NCBI GenBank assembly: GCA_947475825.1
Contig: CANJMS010000011.1
Coordinates: 1-40,412 of the forward strand
Source: Nitrosomonadales bacterium
GTDB lineage: Bacteria; Pseudomonadota; Gammaproteobacteria; Burkholderiales; Gallionellaceae
Direction: 5' to 3'
DNA length: 40,412 nt
Shown: positions 25,920-35,278 of the stretch, piece by piece
How the letters are laid out: each line of letters starts with the position of its first letter
Position numbering within the stretch: the stretch's first letter is position 1
Program-made: the position numbers and the translations under genes
The notes under the pieces: model-generated
The model's input: only the letters and a program-made list of their open reading frames with translations
Database searches by the model: none
Told to the model about the DNA's origin: nothing

Positions 25920-26882
25920 TTAAATCGATTCGATTTCCATAAACAAGGAGCTTACCGACTCTTCGTTATTAATACGGCGCATGGTTTCGGCTAACAATTC
26001 CGCCGCACTCAACTGGCGAATGCGCTTGCAATTACGCGCTGCCTCACGCAATGGAATGGTATCGGTGACCACCAATTCATCTATTGCAGAACTTTCTATA
26101 CGCTCAATGGCAGAGCCGGATAGTACCGGATGTGTGCAATATGCCACGACCTTTTCCGCACCCTTTTCTTTCAACGCCTCTGCCGCTTCACACAACGTAT
26201 TCGCGGTGTCCACCATGTCATCCATAATCAAACAAGTACGGCCAGCAACTTCGCCAATGATGTTCATAACCTTGGCTACATTCGGTTTGGGACGACGTTT
26301 GTCGATAATCGCCAGATCAACTTCCAGCCGTTTTGCCAGCGCACGGGCGCGAACAACGCCACCTACATCGGGCGACACTACCACCAGATTCTTATAATCA
26401 TGCTTCCACACATCGTTGAGCAAAATCGGGCTGGCGTACACGTTGTCAACCGGAATATCAAAAAATCCCTGTATCTGATCCGAGTGCAAATCCATAGTCA
26501 GCACGCGATCCACTCCCACGCCAGCCAGCATATTTGCCACGACCTTAGCGGTTATTGCCACGCGCGCCGAACGCGGACGGCGATCCTGGCGCGAATAACC
26601 AAAATACGGCAAAGCTGCTGTGATACGTCCGGCAGACGCGCGTTTCAAAGCATCTACCATCACCAGCACTTCCATTAAATTATCATTGGTCGGGGCGCAA
26701 GTGGATTGCAATACAAACACATCTTTACCGCGCACATGGTCAAGAATCTCGACCATGACCTCTCCATCAGAAAATCGACCAACCGTTGCACGTCCCAACT
26801 GAATATTCAGATGCTGTGCAACATCCTGAGCTAGCCTGGGATTGGCATTGCCTGTGAACACCATTAAGCGGTCGTAAGACAC
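25920..26882 (-). CDS. prs: Ribose-phosphate pyrophosphokinase
   Basis: A 320-residue enzyme that makes PRPP from ribose 5-phosphate and ATP for purine, pyrimidine, histidine and NAD synthesis. Motifs seen: [12 protein letters not shown], the [18 protein letters not shown] segment, [17 protein letters not shown] and the PRPP-binding [14 protein letters not shown]. The start is GTG 26882 with AGAGG seven bases upstream. It lies directly after tRNA-Gln and before rplY, the usual order in this class, probably as one transcript with ispE and the tRNA. Confidence 0.96.
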   Translation of the reverse strand: MSYDRLMVFTGNANPRLAQDVAQHLNIQLGRATVGRFSDGEVMVEILDHVRGKDVFVLQSTCAPTNDNLMEVLVMVDALKRASAGRITAALPYFGYSRQDRRPRSARVAITAKVVANMLAGVGVDRVLTMDLHSDQIQGFFDIPVDNVYASPILLNDVWKHDYKNLVVVSPDVGGVVRARALAKRLEVDLAIIDKRRPKPNVAKVMNIIGEVAGRTCLIMDDMVDTANTLCEAAEALKEKGAEKVVAYCTHPVLSGSAIERIESSAIDELVVTDTIPLREAARNCKRIRQLSAAELLAETMRRINNEESVSSLFMEIESI

Positions 26883-26980
26883 GATGTACCTCTTGATATG
26901 ATTGCTGGCTCAAATGAATGCCGGAAATAAAACGGGTGCAATCACCCCATTAAATACCCGCATCAGAACATCTCAAATAC

Positions 26981-27055
26981 TGGCTGGGGAGGTAGGGATC
27001 GAACCTACGAATGCCGGAATCAAAATCCGGTGCCTTACCACTTGGCGACTCCCCA
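26981..27055 (-). tRNA. tRNA-Gln (anticodon TTG)
   Basis: A 75-nt tRNA with an encoded CCA. The acceptor arms TGGGGAG and CTCCCCA pair, the anticodon stem CCGGA/TCCGG encloses TTTTGAT (anticodon TTG), and the T arm has GGTTCGATCC. It lies between ispE and prs on the same strand, as in other betaproteobacteria. Confidence 0.97.
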
Positions 27056-27100
27056 AAAAATCTTATTTGCAAACCAATCTTCTATTCAAGATTGCGCTGC

Positions 27101-28006
27101 TCAATCTATCGCATAATCGCGCATCGGGTGATACGGCAAACCCTGCGTTACAATGCCTTGAATGTCCGGTGGGAGCTGGCTTAACGCCTGTTGCGCGTCG
27201 TCTGTGCTGGCAAATTCTGCAAATATACACGCACCTGAACCAGTCATACGCGCACCGATCAATTTATCCCGATCTGGTTGGCTTTGGCAATATTGTCCCA
27301 GCACATCAAGGTGGCGCGCCACTTCTGGGTACAAACCACATACCACCGGCTGCAAATCGTTGCACAACTCCGCCAACGAAAGGCCGCGAATTCTGAGGGA
27401 AATCGACCCTTGTGTCAATTCCGGGCGCGGCAATTTCATGTCTGCCTCGGTTAGCTGAGCAAATATTTGTGCCGTAGAGACCTGCACTGGCGGGAAGAGC
27501 ACTACATACCAGGCATCCGGCAAAAAGACTGCTTGCAATTGCTCGCCCACCCCTTCCGCAAATGCATTCTCACCTAATATAAAAAATGGCACATCCGCGC
27601 CCAGTTTCAGCCCTAGCTGCATCAAACGCGCGCGCGGTAAATTTAATTCCCACAAATCATTCAGAGCCAACAGCGTGGTCGCCGCATCTGAACTGCCACC
27701 ACCCAACCCGCCACCCATAGGAATGTACTTGTCTAAGGCGATGTCCACACCAAATTTACAGTCGCATTCCTGCTGCAGCAATCGCGCCGCTCGCACACAT
27801 AAATCCTGTTCGGGCGACACGCCGTCCAGCTCATTCATGCGCTGTATCTGTCCGTCTTCGCGCCGTGTGAAATGCAGCGTGTCGCCAAAATCAATCAAGC
27901 GAAAGAGTGTTTGCAAAAGATGATAGCCATCGTCCCTGCGCCCCACCACATGCAGAAACAAATTAAGCTTGGCGGGCGCGGGGCAGGATAAGGTGGTTAA
28001 GTTCAT
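27101..28006 (-). CDS. ispE: 4-diphosphocytidyl-2-C-methyl-D-erythritol kinase
   Basis: A 301-residue GHMP kinase that phosphorylates CDP-methylerythritol in the MEP isoprenoid pathway. The N-terminus APAKLNLFLHVVGRRDDGYH is diagnostic. The P-loop equivalent is PMGGGLGGGSSDAATTL around residues 90-106, and the C-terminal glycine loop is ARMTGSGACIFAEF. Length and start are normal. It precedes tRNA-Gln and prs on the same strand; lolB lies upstream, separated by a DUF1993 gene. Confidence 0.95.
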   Translation of the reverse strand: MNLTTLSCPAPAKLNLFLHVVGRRDDGYHLLQTLFRLIDFGDTLHFTRREDGQIQRMNELDGVSPEQDLCVRAARLLQQECDCKFGVDIALDKYIPMGGGLGGGSSDAATTLLALNDLWELNLPRARLMQLGLKLGADVPFFILGENAFAEGVGEQLQAVFLPDAWYVVLFPPVQVSTAQIFAQLTEADMKLPRPELTQGSISLRIRGLSLAELCNDLQPVVCGLYPEVARHLDVLGQYCQSQPDRDKLIGARMTGSGACIFAEFASTDDAQQALSQLPPDIQGIVTQGLPYHPMRDYAID

Positions 28007-28112
28007 GAAAGCTTGAGAATAGGATTTATTTTATGTTGCCGCTTTGTATGGGCAATTTTTTCGTAGATGAATGAATGCCCACAAGAAACGCTGGTTAAAC
28101 CTGCACGCAGGC

Positions 28113-28619
28113 TTAAACTTTCCCGAGGAAATCTTTCTTACCAATCTCTACCCCACAGTGCCGCAAAATATCGTAAGCCGTGGTGATGTGAAAATAGAGA
28201 TTAGGCAAAATATAGTTGTTCAAATACACCATGCCCTGCATAGACCGTTCGCCGCCGCGTGCTTTCCAAGTAACGGTGCGGTTTTCCGCGCCATTAAACT
28301 GCTCCGGCTTGAATGTTTCCAGAAACACAACTGTTTTGCGTAAACGCGCAATTAATTCTGCGAAGCTCGTTTCGTTATCTTCAAAAACTGGTGGCTCCAT
28401 TCCGCACAACCTCGCTGCACCGGCCTTTGCGCCATCTGATGCAATCTGCACCTGACGCAACATAGAAAACATATCCGGGAACAAACGACAATTAAGCAAG
28501 GCACTCGGCTCAATATTTTTTGCTGCTGCATGGGCGGCTGCTTTTTCCAGAATCGCTTCCAGATTTTTCAGCATGTGAATAAAAGTTGGAATGGCGAATT
28601 GATACATGGAATATTGCAT
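28113..28619 (-). CDS. DUF1993 family protein
   Basis: A 168-residue protein with DUF1993 features: the N-terminus MYQFAIPTFIHMLKNLEAIL, then LFPDMFSMLRQVQIASDGAK and the C-terminal YFHITTAYDILRHCGVEIGK. It is predicted to be all-helical, similar in layout to DinB-like four-helix bundles, and probably cytoplasmic. The biochemical role is unknown. It is inserted between lolB and ispE, which are otherwise neighbours, and has its own upstream gap. The start could be ATG 28619 or the ATG four codons later. Confidence 0.8.
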   Translation of the reverse strand: MQYSMYQFAIPTFIHMLKNLEAILEKAAAHAAAKNIEPSALLNCRLFPDMFSMLRQVQIASDGAKAGAARLCGMEPPVFEDNETSFAELIARLRKTVVFLETFKPEQFNGAENRTVTWKARGGERSMQGMVYLNNYILPNLYFHITTAYDILRHCGVEIGKKDFLGKV

Positions 28620-28736
28620 TGATATTTCTCCTGAAGTTTGATTCTGCTTGATAAAATTTTTGTGAAAAAGATCATACCTGCAACCTGCACTATTGTACCA
28701 GATGAGCGCGAAATGTCGGATGCAGCGCGAATAAAG

Positions 28737-29330
28737 TTAGGGGGTTACTTCGCGCACTTCCCACTCATCAATCAATAATTGCATGCTCAGTTCTCCGCGT
28801 TGCAGGCTGATGCGCAGCGGCAAACTATCAGGTGCGGGGGTTGCGTAGCGAAGGTAGTTGATGATCCATTGATCTTGCAGCAGTTGGCTGGCTTGCCCGT
28901 TGATTTCACTCTGCATTTCAAACGCACTGCTGGGTGAGGGCAAGGCAAAGACCCAATATCGCAATCCCGCAAGGGGTAACGACCAGCCTAACACTTGCTG
29001 TGTAAGCGATTCAACATCAGGCGCGGCGTAATGCTTATCCGAGGTATCCAGCGTTACCCCATCCGCACTTTTATAGATGCGCGCTACCGTTTTGCCCAGC
29101 GGGGCGAACAATAAAATTTCATCTTTTTGTGCGCTGTGCGTCCAACGCACTGTGGCGGATGTACGCTCACCTTTGTGCTTAACGGCAATGCGTCCGGCGA
29201 TGACAAACGGTTTATTTTCAATTTGTGTCGGACGAATCAGCACGGGCGGCGGTGTTGCAACGCTGGCGCAGCCTGTGACGAACAACAGTATGAGCAATAA
29301 ATAATAGCGGCACGGTCGGTTATTTTTCAC
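28737..29330 (-). CDS. lolB: Outer-membrane lipoprotein insertion protein LolB
   Basis: A 197-residue lipoprotein that receives lipoproteins from LolA at the outer membrane. The signal peptide ends in the lipobox FVTGC, the cysteine at about residue 21. The mature part has IAGRIAVKHKGERTSATVRW and LLFAPLGKTVARIY, which fit LolB's half-barrel. The start codon is GTG 29330. It lies 45 bases after the TPR lipoprotein gene on the same strand, so the two are probably co-transcribed. With lolA at 12297 it forms the final steps of lipoprotein sorting. Confidence 0.9.
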   Translation of the reverse strand: MKNNRPCRYYLLLILLFVTGCASVATPPPVLIRPTQIENKPFVIAGRIAVKHKGERTSATVRWTHSAQKDEILLFAPLGKTVARIYKSADGVTLDTSDKHYAAPDVESLTQQVLGWSLPLAGLRYWVFALPSPSSAFEMQSEINGQASQLLQDQWIINYLRYATPAPDSLPLRISLQRGELSMQLLIDEWEVREVTP

Positions 29331-29374
29331 AAATAATCTCTACAGATAAACGCTTGCAGTCGTTTTGCAAAAAA

Positions 29375-31135
29375 CTACTCCGGCAGAAATTTTTTAACTA
29401 CGCCGACCAGAACAGCATTGTCTGGATGATCCTTGATTGCCTGACGCAATATTTTAGTAGCCTCGTCTTTGTGCCCTTGTACCCATAATACTTCGCCCAA
29501 ATGTGCGGCGATTTCTGGATCAGGATTAACGCTGTATGCACGCCGCAAAAATGCTACGCTCTTGACCAAATCGCCCATTCGATAAAAGCCCCAGCCCATG
29601 CTGTCGGTAATCGCAGCATCATCAGGAGCCACCGCATACGCTTTTTCTACAAGCGCCATGCCTTCCTGCACACGCTCGTTTCTATCCAGCATATCGTAAC
29701 CCAGCGCGTTATAAGCTTGGGCATTCTGCGGGCTAATCTTGATCAATTTACGCATCATTTTCTCAAAAACATTACGCTTGCCAAGCTGGCTGGACACCAT
29801 CCCAGCGTCATACAGCAAATCGGGGTGATCGGGATGTTTTTTCAGGCCCTGTGTCAGCACTTGATACGCAGCGTTAAGTTGCTTTGCTTCGCGCAGAAGT
29901 TGCGACTCGACCAGCACGACTTGCACACGCTGTTGATTGTCTTCTACAAGTGTCGTATGTAAATGTTCACGTGCGTCATCCAATTTGCCCAGCTTGGCCA
30001 GCAACACAGCAATGCGCAAATTGGCTGGAAAGACGTACTCGCCCTCCTGCACTTTGCGATAATTTTTCAATGCCTCTTCGTTTTGCTTGCGTGTATCGTT
30101 GATCTGCGCCAGATAGTAATACACGCGATCCGGATCTTTTTTGCTGCTTACCAAAATCTGGTTTAATTCCTGTTCAGCGCGATCCAACTCGCCCATTTCC
30201 AGCGACAACAGTGCCACCGCAAAAGACAAATCAAGACTATTCGGAAACACTCCCAGCAACAATTGGAACTCCTTGCGCGCGGCCTCATATTGCTTTTGTC
30301 CAGTCAATAGCCGCGCATTAAACAAACGCACTTCTCGTGAATCAGGATAATCCTCCAGATATTTTTTAACCAATGCCAATGCCTGATCTGGCTTGCTACG
30401 CAGCAATAACTGCGCTTCCAGCATAGTTGCGCTATCCCACTCCGGGCGCAAAATACGCGCCCGATGTGCCGCCTGCAGCGCCACTTCATTTTTACCTGCG
30501 GCATCGGCTGCTTCCGCCATTGCCCACTGCGCCTCGGCCAGTTTTGGATAAGGTTGAGCCAGATCATGCACCAGCGCGTACACCGCCGCTTTATCAGGAT
30601 GGCGCGCCATCACAGGGTAAACCTGCAAAAATACATTCCCTCTATTTTCAGTATCTGCCGCTGCCAACAGCGCGACCAGGCCAGCACGCGACTCTTCCAG
30701 CATGCCACCACTTAACAAAATGGTAGCAATCCCCTGCTTGGCTTGCATCGACTTGGGATCCAGCTCTTGCCACAACTTAAAGGCTTCCATTGCCTTGTCG
30801 ATTTGCCGCGCTTCATAAGATAAACGCGCAGCGTGTGCTGCCAATCGCGGATCGCGGGTAGATTTTGCAACGTCCAAATACACCTGCACGCCGATGTCTG
30901 GTCTGCCGCGCTGCACGGCAATATCGCCCAGCAAAATTTCATAAAGAATCTGCTTGGTGAGTTCCACATTCGGCAATTCCGTTGAGCTTTGCCCTGCTCC
31001 ATTGCGGGATGGTGATAGCTCGCCAGCTTTGTCAGTTGAAGGCTGCACCTGCTGTGGCTTGTGGGCGCAAGCACCCAATACCAGCGCACTCACCAGCACC
31101 ATACCTTTCATGATTACTACGCGCTTTAGATTCAT
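29375..31135 (-). CDS. TPR-repeat lipoprotein
   Basis: A protein of 586 residues from ATG 31135. The signal peptide ends in the lipobox LVLGAC, so it is a lipoprotein. The rest is a long array of tetratricopeptide repeats with the usual W/G/A pattern, such as NAQAYNALGYDMLDRNERV and AITDSMGWGFYRMGDLVKSV near the end. A TPR protein of this kind upstream of lolB is common in betaproteobacteria. It probably scaffolds protein contacts at the outer membrane's inner face. The exact start is uncertain; other in-frame starts lie at MKGMV and upstream. Confidence 0.85.
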   Translation of the reverse strand: MNLKRVVIMKGMVLVSALVLGACAHKPQQVQPSTDKAGELSPSRNGAGQSSTELPNVELTKQILYEILLGDIAVQRGRPDIGVQVYLDVAKSTRDPRLAAHAARLSYEARQIDKAMEAFKLWQELDPKSMQAKQGIATILLSGGMLEESRAGLVALLAAADTENRGNVFLQVYPVMARHPDKAAVYALVHDLAQPYPKLAEAQWAMAEAADAAGKNEVALQAAHRARILRPEWDSATMLEAQLLLRSKPDQALALVKKYLEDYPDSREVRLFNARLLTGQKQYEAARKEFQLLLGVFPNSLDLSFAVALLSLEMGELDRAEQELNQILVSSKKDPDRVYYYLAQINDTRKQNEEALKNYRKVQEGEYVFPANLRIAVLLAKLGKLDDAREHLHTTLVEDNQQRVQVVLVESQLLREAKQLNAAYQVLTQGLKKHPDHPDLLYDAGMVSSQLGKRNVFEKMMRKLIKISPQNAQAYNALGYDMLDRNERVQEGMALVEKAYAVAPDDAAITDSMGWGFYRMGDLVKSVAFLRRAYSVNPDPEIAAHLGEVLWVQGHKDEATKILRQAIKDHPDNAVLVGVVKKFLPE

Positions 31136-31259
31136 TATCATTCCCGTCAAATTAAATAAAATAACCCGGCAAGCCAAATTGTTATGCATCTTTCATTTCG
31201 TGCAAGCGCACATATTAGGTTATATTAAACACCACACACAACCCGCATTTTTTCGCGAC

Positions 31260-32201
31260 ATGTCTGAACCTATCACCCTGTCTGCTCACAATTTACACTA
31301 TCACCACGGCCAACGCGAAATTATTCGCGACATATCGCTGGAGCTGAAGCGCGGAGAAGTGCTAGGCCTGCTCGGACATAATGGCGCAGGAAAAAGTACC
31401 ACACTACAAGTGCTAGCGGGGGTGTTGCAAATAGACAGCGGGCACGTTGAAATATGCGGCTTCGATCTCAAACAACACGCACAAGAAGCGAAATTACGCA
31501 TCGGTTTTTTGCCAGAAGCGCCGCCGCTTTATCAAGACATGCGGGTCGATGATTACCTGACATATTGCGCCAGACTGCGTCGTATGCAACCCGCCAATAT
31601 TGCTGCTGCCTTAATTCAAACCAAGCAGCGTTGCGGCTTGCAGGATTGCGGCACACATATTATCGGCACACTTTCCAAAGGCTATCAGCAGCGCGTGGGC
31701 ATCGCGCAGGCCTTAATTCATCAACCACAAGTCATCATCTTGGATGAGCCAACCGTCGGCCTCGACCCTACACAAATTAAGGACATACGCACGCTGATCC
31801 GAGAATTGGGCGATGCCCACAGCGTGATTCTTTCCACGCACCTGCTCAGTGAAGTCGAAAGCATTTGTGATCGTGTGGAAATTTTACATCATGGTCGTTT
31901 GATCTACAGCGATAGCAGCGCGGGTATGCAACAACATGGACAGCAGACCGGCTTTATAGTCAGCCTGCTGACTCCGCCCGAAATAAGTGTATTGCGTGCA
32001 ATAAATATGGTCACTGAAGTGGAGCAACTATCGCCCACCCAATTTAAAATTCTGCATACACATGCAATTAACTCTGGCGACACCGCCGCCCCCGCCGCGT
32101 TGCTGACGCTAGCAGCGCAGCATGGCTGGCAGGCGCAACAACTCACACCATTAAAAGCCAAGCTGGAAGACGTGTTCAACCAACTTACGCAAGACTCATG
32201 A
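31260..32201 (+). CDS. ABC transporter ATP-binding protein (GldA-like)
   Basis: A 313-residue ABC ATPase. Walker A is GHNGAGKSTT near residues 38-47, the signature is LSKGYQQRVGIAQAL, Walker B is VIILDEPTVGLDP, and the switch His is in STHLL. The start is ATG 31260; an upstream-open frame to 30954 is a shadow of the divergent TPR gene. It is the first gene of a three-gene operon with a permease and a GldG-like protein, and overlaps the permease start by four bases. The set resembles gldA-gldF-gldG, known in Bacteroidetes gliding, but in proteobacteria its substrate is unknown. Confidence 0.92.
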   Translation: MSEPITLSAHNLHYHHGQREIIRDISLELKRGEVLGLLGHNGAGKSTTLQVLAGVLQIDSGHVEICGFDLKQHAQEAKLRIGFLPEAPPLYQDMRVDDYLTYCARLRRMQPANIAAALIQTKQRCGLQDCGTHIIGTLSKGYQQRVGIAQALIHQPQVIILDEPTVGLDPTQIKDIRTLIRELGDAHSVILSTHLLSEVESICDRVEILHHGRLIYSDSSAGMQQHGQQTGFIVSLLTPPEISVLRAINMVTEVEQLSPTQFKILHTHAINSGDTAAPAALLTLAAQHGWQAQQLTPLKAKLEDVFNQLTQDS

Positions 32202-32947
32202 GTTCCTCGCCGAATATGATTTTCGTCATCGCTAACAAAGAACTTCGCAGCCTGTTTGCCATGCCTTCTACATGGTTGATACTCGCAGCATTGCAATTTA
32301 TTTTTGCGCTACTCTTTCTTTCACGCTTGAACGCTTATCTGCAAGTACAAGCTCAATTAACACAACTAGCCAATCCGCCCGGTGCTACCCTCATCGTAGC
32401 AGCCCCAATGTTTGAGGCACTGGCACTCATCCTGCTGATGCTCATCCCGATATTTACCATGCGCCTGATCGCCGAAGAACGCCGCAATAAAACGCTGATC
32501 CTGTTAAAGTCTGCGCCCATTTCCAGCACCGAAATTGTGCTGGGGAAATTTCTGGGACTGTTTATTTTTCTGTCCCTCATTATCATCACTTGCTCGCTCA
32601 TGATCATGACGCTGGCACTGGGCACGCCTGTGGATTACGGCTTGTTGCTGCTGAATGTGCTGGGGCTGCTGTTGTTAGCTGCCAGCTACACCGCGCTGGG
32701 CCTGTATTTTTCTGCACTCACTATACAACCCGCAGTCGCTGCCATCAGCACCATCGCTGTACTTTTTGGGCTGAGCTTACTGGCTGGCATCTCTCCCGAT
32801 AGCAGCATTGCATTTGATGCAATCAGTCCGACCCATCATTTTAGAAGCTTTAACAACGGTCTGTTCAACAGTACGGACTTGATATTTTTTCTGCTGTTCA
32901 GCATCACCTTTATATTGCTGACTTGGCACAAATTAAAAAATGAATAA
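32198..32947 (+). CDS. ABC transporter permease (GldF-like)
   Basis: A 249-residue inner-membrane protein with about six hydrophobic segments, of the ABC-2 permease type. The region FTMRLIAEERRNKTLILLKS is the cytoplasmic coupling segment typical of this class. Its start overlaps the ATPase stop (ATGA) and its stop overlaps the next start by eight bases, so the three genes are translated as a unit. It should form the channel for the ATPase at 31260. Confidence 0.9.
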   Translation: MSSSPNMIFVIANKELRSLFAMPSTWLILAALQFIFALLFLSRLNAYLQVQAQLTQLANPPGATLIVAAPMFEALALILLMLIPIFTMRLIAEERRNKTLILLKSAPISSTEIVLGKFLGLFIFLSLIIITCSLMIMTLALGTPVDYGLLLLNVLGLLLLAASYTALGLYFSALTIQPAVAAISTIAVLFGLSLLAGISPDSSIAFDAISPTHHFRSFNNGLFNSTDLIFFLLFSITFILLTWHKLKNE

Positions 32948-34283
32948 GCCTAAACATTTCATTTTCATAGCTCTGCTGTTGACTGCCATCATTGGCACAT
33001 ACCAACTTGCCGCATATTTTCCAGCGCAAGCCGACCTCACGCAAAGTGCGCGTAATAGCCTGACCGAAGGCAGCATCGCGGTGTTGCAGCAACTGCCTGA
33101 ACCGCTGCAATTGACCGTGTATGCCACCGAACAGGATGTGACGGTGGGAGATTTGCGAAAGTTAGTGCGCGATTTTATCGCGCTTTATCAACGCTACAAA
33201 CCCAACATCACACTGACATTTGTCGATCCCATCACACAGCCGGAAGAGGCGCGCAAGGTTAACATCAAAACCAATGGCGAAATGATTATCGAATATGCGG
33301 GACGAAGCGAACACATCACCACGCTCAACGAACAATCGCTGTCGAGTGCGTTACTGCGACTGGCGCGCAGCAAGCATCATCAAGTAATGTATTTGGTCGG
33401 ACATGGCGAACGCAAATTAGACGGCATTGCCAATCATGATCTGGGTGAATTCGGTAAACGCTTGCAGCAGAATGGTTTCAAACTCAGCTCGCTCAATCTC
33501 GCGCTGGCGCAAGATGTGCCAGACAATGCCAGCATCTTACTCATCACCCATCCGCAAATAAATATGCTGCCGGGCGAGATAAAAAAATTGCTGCGTTATT
33601 ACGAACGTGGCGGCAACCTGCTGTGGCTGATGGATGCGGAGCCTTTGCGCGGTTTAGAACATCTGGCCGCAACGCTCAACATCACCCTGCCCCCCGGCAT
33701 GGTGATCGACCCCGCCGCCACAGAAATGAATGCACCGTTAGATTGGACGATCAGCACACGCTATCCGCCGCACGCCATCACCCAAAATTTTGATTTGACC
33801 ACCGCCTTCCCACAGGCGCGTGCTATACAAGCTAAGCCCGGTAGCGAATGGCGCACACTGCTGGAAACTGCACATCGCGGCTGGATCAGCCGTAATGGTC
33901 AATCCAGCCAACCCGTATTTAACAAAGGCGCGGACATTCCCGGCCCCGTGAAAATTGCGCTCACCCTGCAACGCCAAGTCGATAAACGCGAACAACGCAT
34001 TGTGGTTGTCGGCAACGGCGCATTTTTAGCGAACACTTATGTGGGCAACGGCGGCAATATGGATATGGGTATCAACATGGTGAGCTGGCTGACCAACGAT
34101 GATCGGTTAATCGCCTTACAACCACGCTCAGTGAATGATGGCAGCATTATCCTCAGCCAATTTCAGCTAGGTGGCATCATGCTGATGAGTATCATCGTGC
34201 TACCAGTGCTGCTTATATTGATCGGCGGAATGTTGTGGTGGCGAAGAAGAATTACCCATACAAAAAATATCCATCCCTCATAA
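32940..34283 (+). CDS. GldG-like ABC auxiliary protein
   Basis: A 447-residue protein anchored by an N-terminal membrane helix (FIFIALLLTAIIGTYQLAAY) and a C-terminal one (MLMSIIVLPVLLILIGGMLW). The periplasmic part between them has the ABC-type auxiliary (GldG/DUF-type) fold with LTVYATEQDVTVGDLRKLVR, QVMYLVGHGERKL and NLLWLMDAEPLRGL. It likely completes the transporter formed by the two genes before it. In related operons a DUF4340 gene often follows; none is present here. Confidence 0.88.
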   Translation: MNKPKHFIFIALLLTAIIGTYQLAAYFPAQADLTQSARNSLTEGSIAVLQQLPEPLQLTVYATEQDVTVGDLRKLVRDFIALYQRYKPNITLTFVDPITQPEEARKVNIKTNGEMIIEYAGRSEHITTLNEQSLSSALLRLARSKHHQVMYLVGHGERKLDGIANHDLGEFGKRLQQNGFKLSSLNLALAQDVPDNASILLITHPQINMLPGEIKKLLRYYERGGNLLWLMDAEPLRGLEHLAATLNITLPPGMVIDPAATEMNAPLDWTISTRYPPHAITQNFDLTTAFPQARAIQAKPGSEWRTLLETAHRGWISRNGQSSQPVFNKGADIPGPVKIALTLQRQVDKREQRIVVVGNGAFLANTYVGNGGNMDMGINMVSWLTNDDRLIALQPRSVNDGSIILSQFQLGGIMLMSIIVLPVLLILIGGMLWWRRRITHTKNIHPS

Positions 34284-34463
34284 AACCATGCCAGAATGTA
34301 ACCGATTTGTAGCTATAGATTTTACAATCAGGCCGGTTTTGCGTGTCACTTTTACCAATAATAAACCGCCATGCTATTTCTAGCGACTGCGGATCGAGTT
34401 TTCATATAGGGGTTGGTAGTACAGTAGATGGTACTCTGACGGTCGCTTTGGCGATTAAGCAGT

Positions 34464-34492
34464 TTGGTGTGAATATTTAGTGTGAATATAAA
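34464..34492 (+). promoter_or_regulatory. Possible promoter of DUF4156 gene
   Basis: TTGGTG at 34464-34469 and TATAAA at 34487-34492 are spaced by 17 bp. The start would lie near 34499, about 40 bases before the gene. TGTGAATA occurs twice in direct repeat across the spacer and may be a regulator's site. The rest of the gap 34284-34463 shows nothing definite. Confidence 0.45.
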
Positions 34493-34539
34493 GTACAATC
34501 ATCGCGAAAGATAATTTACTGAATAAACCAGGAGTAGCA

Positions 34540-34878
34540 ATGCAATTTTCTAAAGGAATATTAGTTATCACTGTCATATTGCCACTGACAGCCGGGTTGA
34601 GTGGGTGCGCCAGCAGCTTGATTGGGACGCACGAAGGGGTAGAGAGGGTTTCTCTGGCCGATGCAAATCAGGTTGGTGGATGTAATTTAAAAGAAACAAG
34701 AACTATCAGCGTTCTTGCCAAAGTTGGACTTTTCAATCGAAATACTAAAGACGTGGAAGCTAATTTGTACCAGATAGCACGCAATGACGCTGTAGATATC
34801 GGTGCAGATACGGTTGTGAAGGGTGAGTCGCAAGAGTTCGGCAAGCGCACTTTTGAAATGTACAAATGCCGAAATTGA
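34540..34878 (+). CDS. DUF4156 lipoprotein
   Basis: A 112-residue small lipoprotein. The signal peptide ends in GLSGC, and the mature part contains ANQVGGCNLKETRTISVLAK and an Asp/Asn-rich segment with LYQIARNDAVDIGADTVVKG, all typical of DUF4156. AGGAG lies eight or so bases upstream of ATG 34540. These proteins are common in proteobacteria, some linked to stress responses; no defined role is known to me. It is followed by a good terminator, so it is monocistronic. Confidence 0.85.
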   Translation: MQFSKGILVITVILPLTAGLSGCASSLIGTHEGVERVSLADANQVGGCNLKETRTISVLAKVGLFNRNTKDVEANLYQIARNDAVDIGADTVVKGESQEFGKRTFEMYKCRN

Positions 34879-34918
34879 TTTAAATCTCGTTGCGTCGCGA
34901 CGACCCGCCAAATAGAAT

Positions 34919-34946
34919 AAGGCTTGCAGCGATGCAGGCCTTTTTT
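34919..34946 (+). terminator. Rho-independent terminator of DUF4156 gene
   Basis: AAGGCTTGCA pairs with TGCAGGCCTT (one bulge or mismatch) around a GCGA loop, followed by TTTTTT. It lies 40 bases after the stop codon. Confidence 0.8.
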
Positions 34947-35101
34947 CTTTTTGGTGAGTTTCGCTCGATGCAGGCACAGTGTAGAAATTGCCGGACTGTC
35001 ACCATCTGGTCTGGTGGCGTAGTTGTAAATCCGCTGTGAGATATTGAAGGATGCCAATCTAACAATCGCCATGCTGTATACAAAATAGGCAGTCACTCTA
35101 T

Positions 35102-35116
35102 CTATAACGGTTATAG
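35102..35116. promoter_or_regulatory. Perfect palindrome upstream of nhaA
   Basis: CTATAACGGTTATAG is a perfect inverted repeat with 7-bp arms. It lies about 160 bases before nhaA and is the right size for a dimeric regulator such as a LysR- or MerR-type protein, though none is adjacent. Confidence 0.45.
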
Positions 35117-35134
35117 CTGACTCCAGCAAACTCA

Positions 35135-35183
35135 CTCCCAGTCCCACGATATATTGAGAGGGGCTGGGAGACTCCCAAAAAAT
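35135..35183 (+). promoter_or_regulatory. Leader stem-loops upstream of nhaA
   Basis: CTCCCAGTCCC at 35135-35145 pairs with GGGGCTGGGAG at 35160-35170 (one G-U pair, 14-nt loop). TGGGA-GAC-TCCCA at 35165-35177 would compete for the same strand. Mutually exclusive folds in a leader suggest regulation, but if transcription starts downstream they are only DNA dyads. Confidence 0.4.
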
Positions 35184-35278
35184 GATATGCTCGGCATCCC
35201 AAGTGGTTTTTCTACAGCCTCGTTATTCGTCGTATGCAGAAACCAAGCGTTTTTTGGCGCATTTATCGAATAGCAATT

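Noticed and set aside
30954-31259. N-terminal extension of the ABC ATPase
   Set aside because: This stretch is antisense to the start of the TPR lipoprotein gene; the ATPase family begins at the ATG at 31260.
35135-35183. nhaA leader as a known Na+ riboswitch
   Set aside because: The simple competing stems do not show the conserved core I associate with published Na+ riboswitches.
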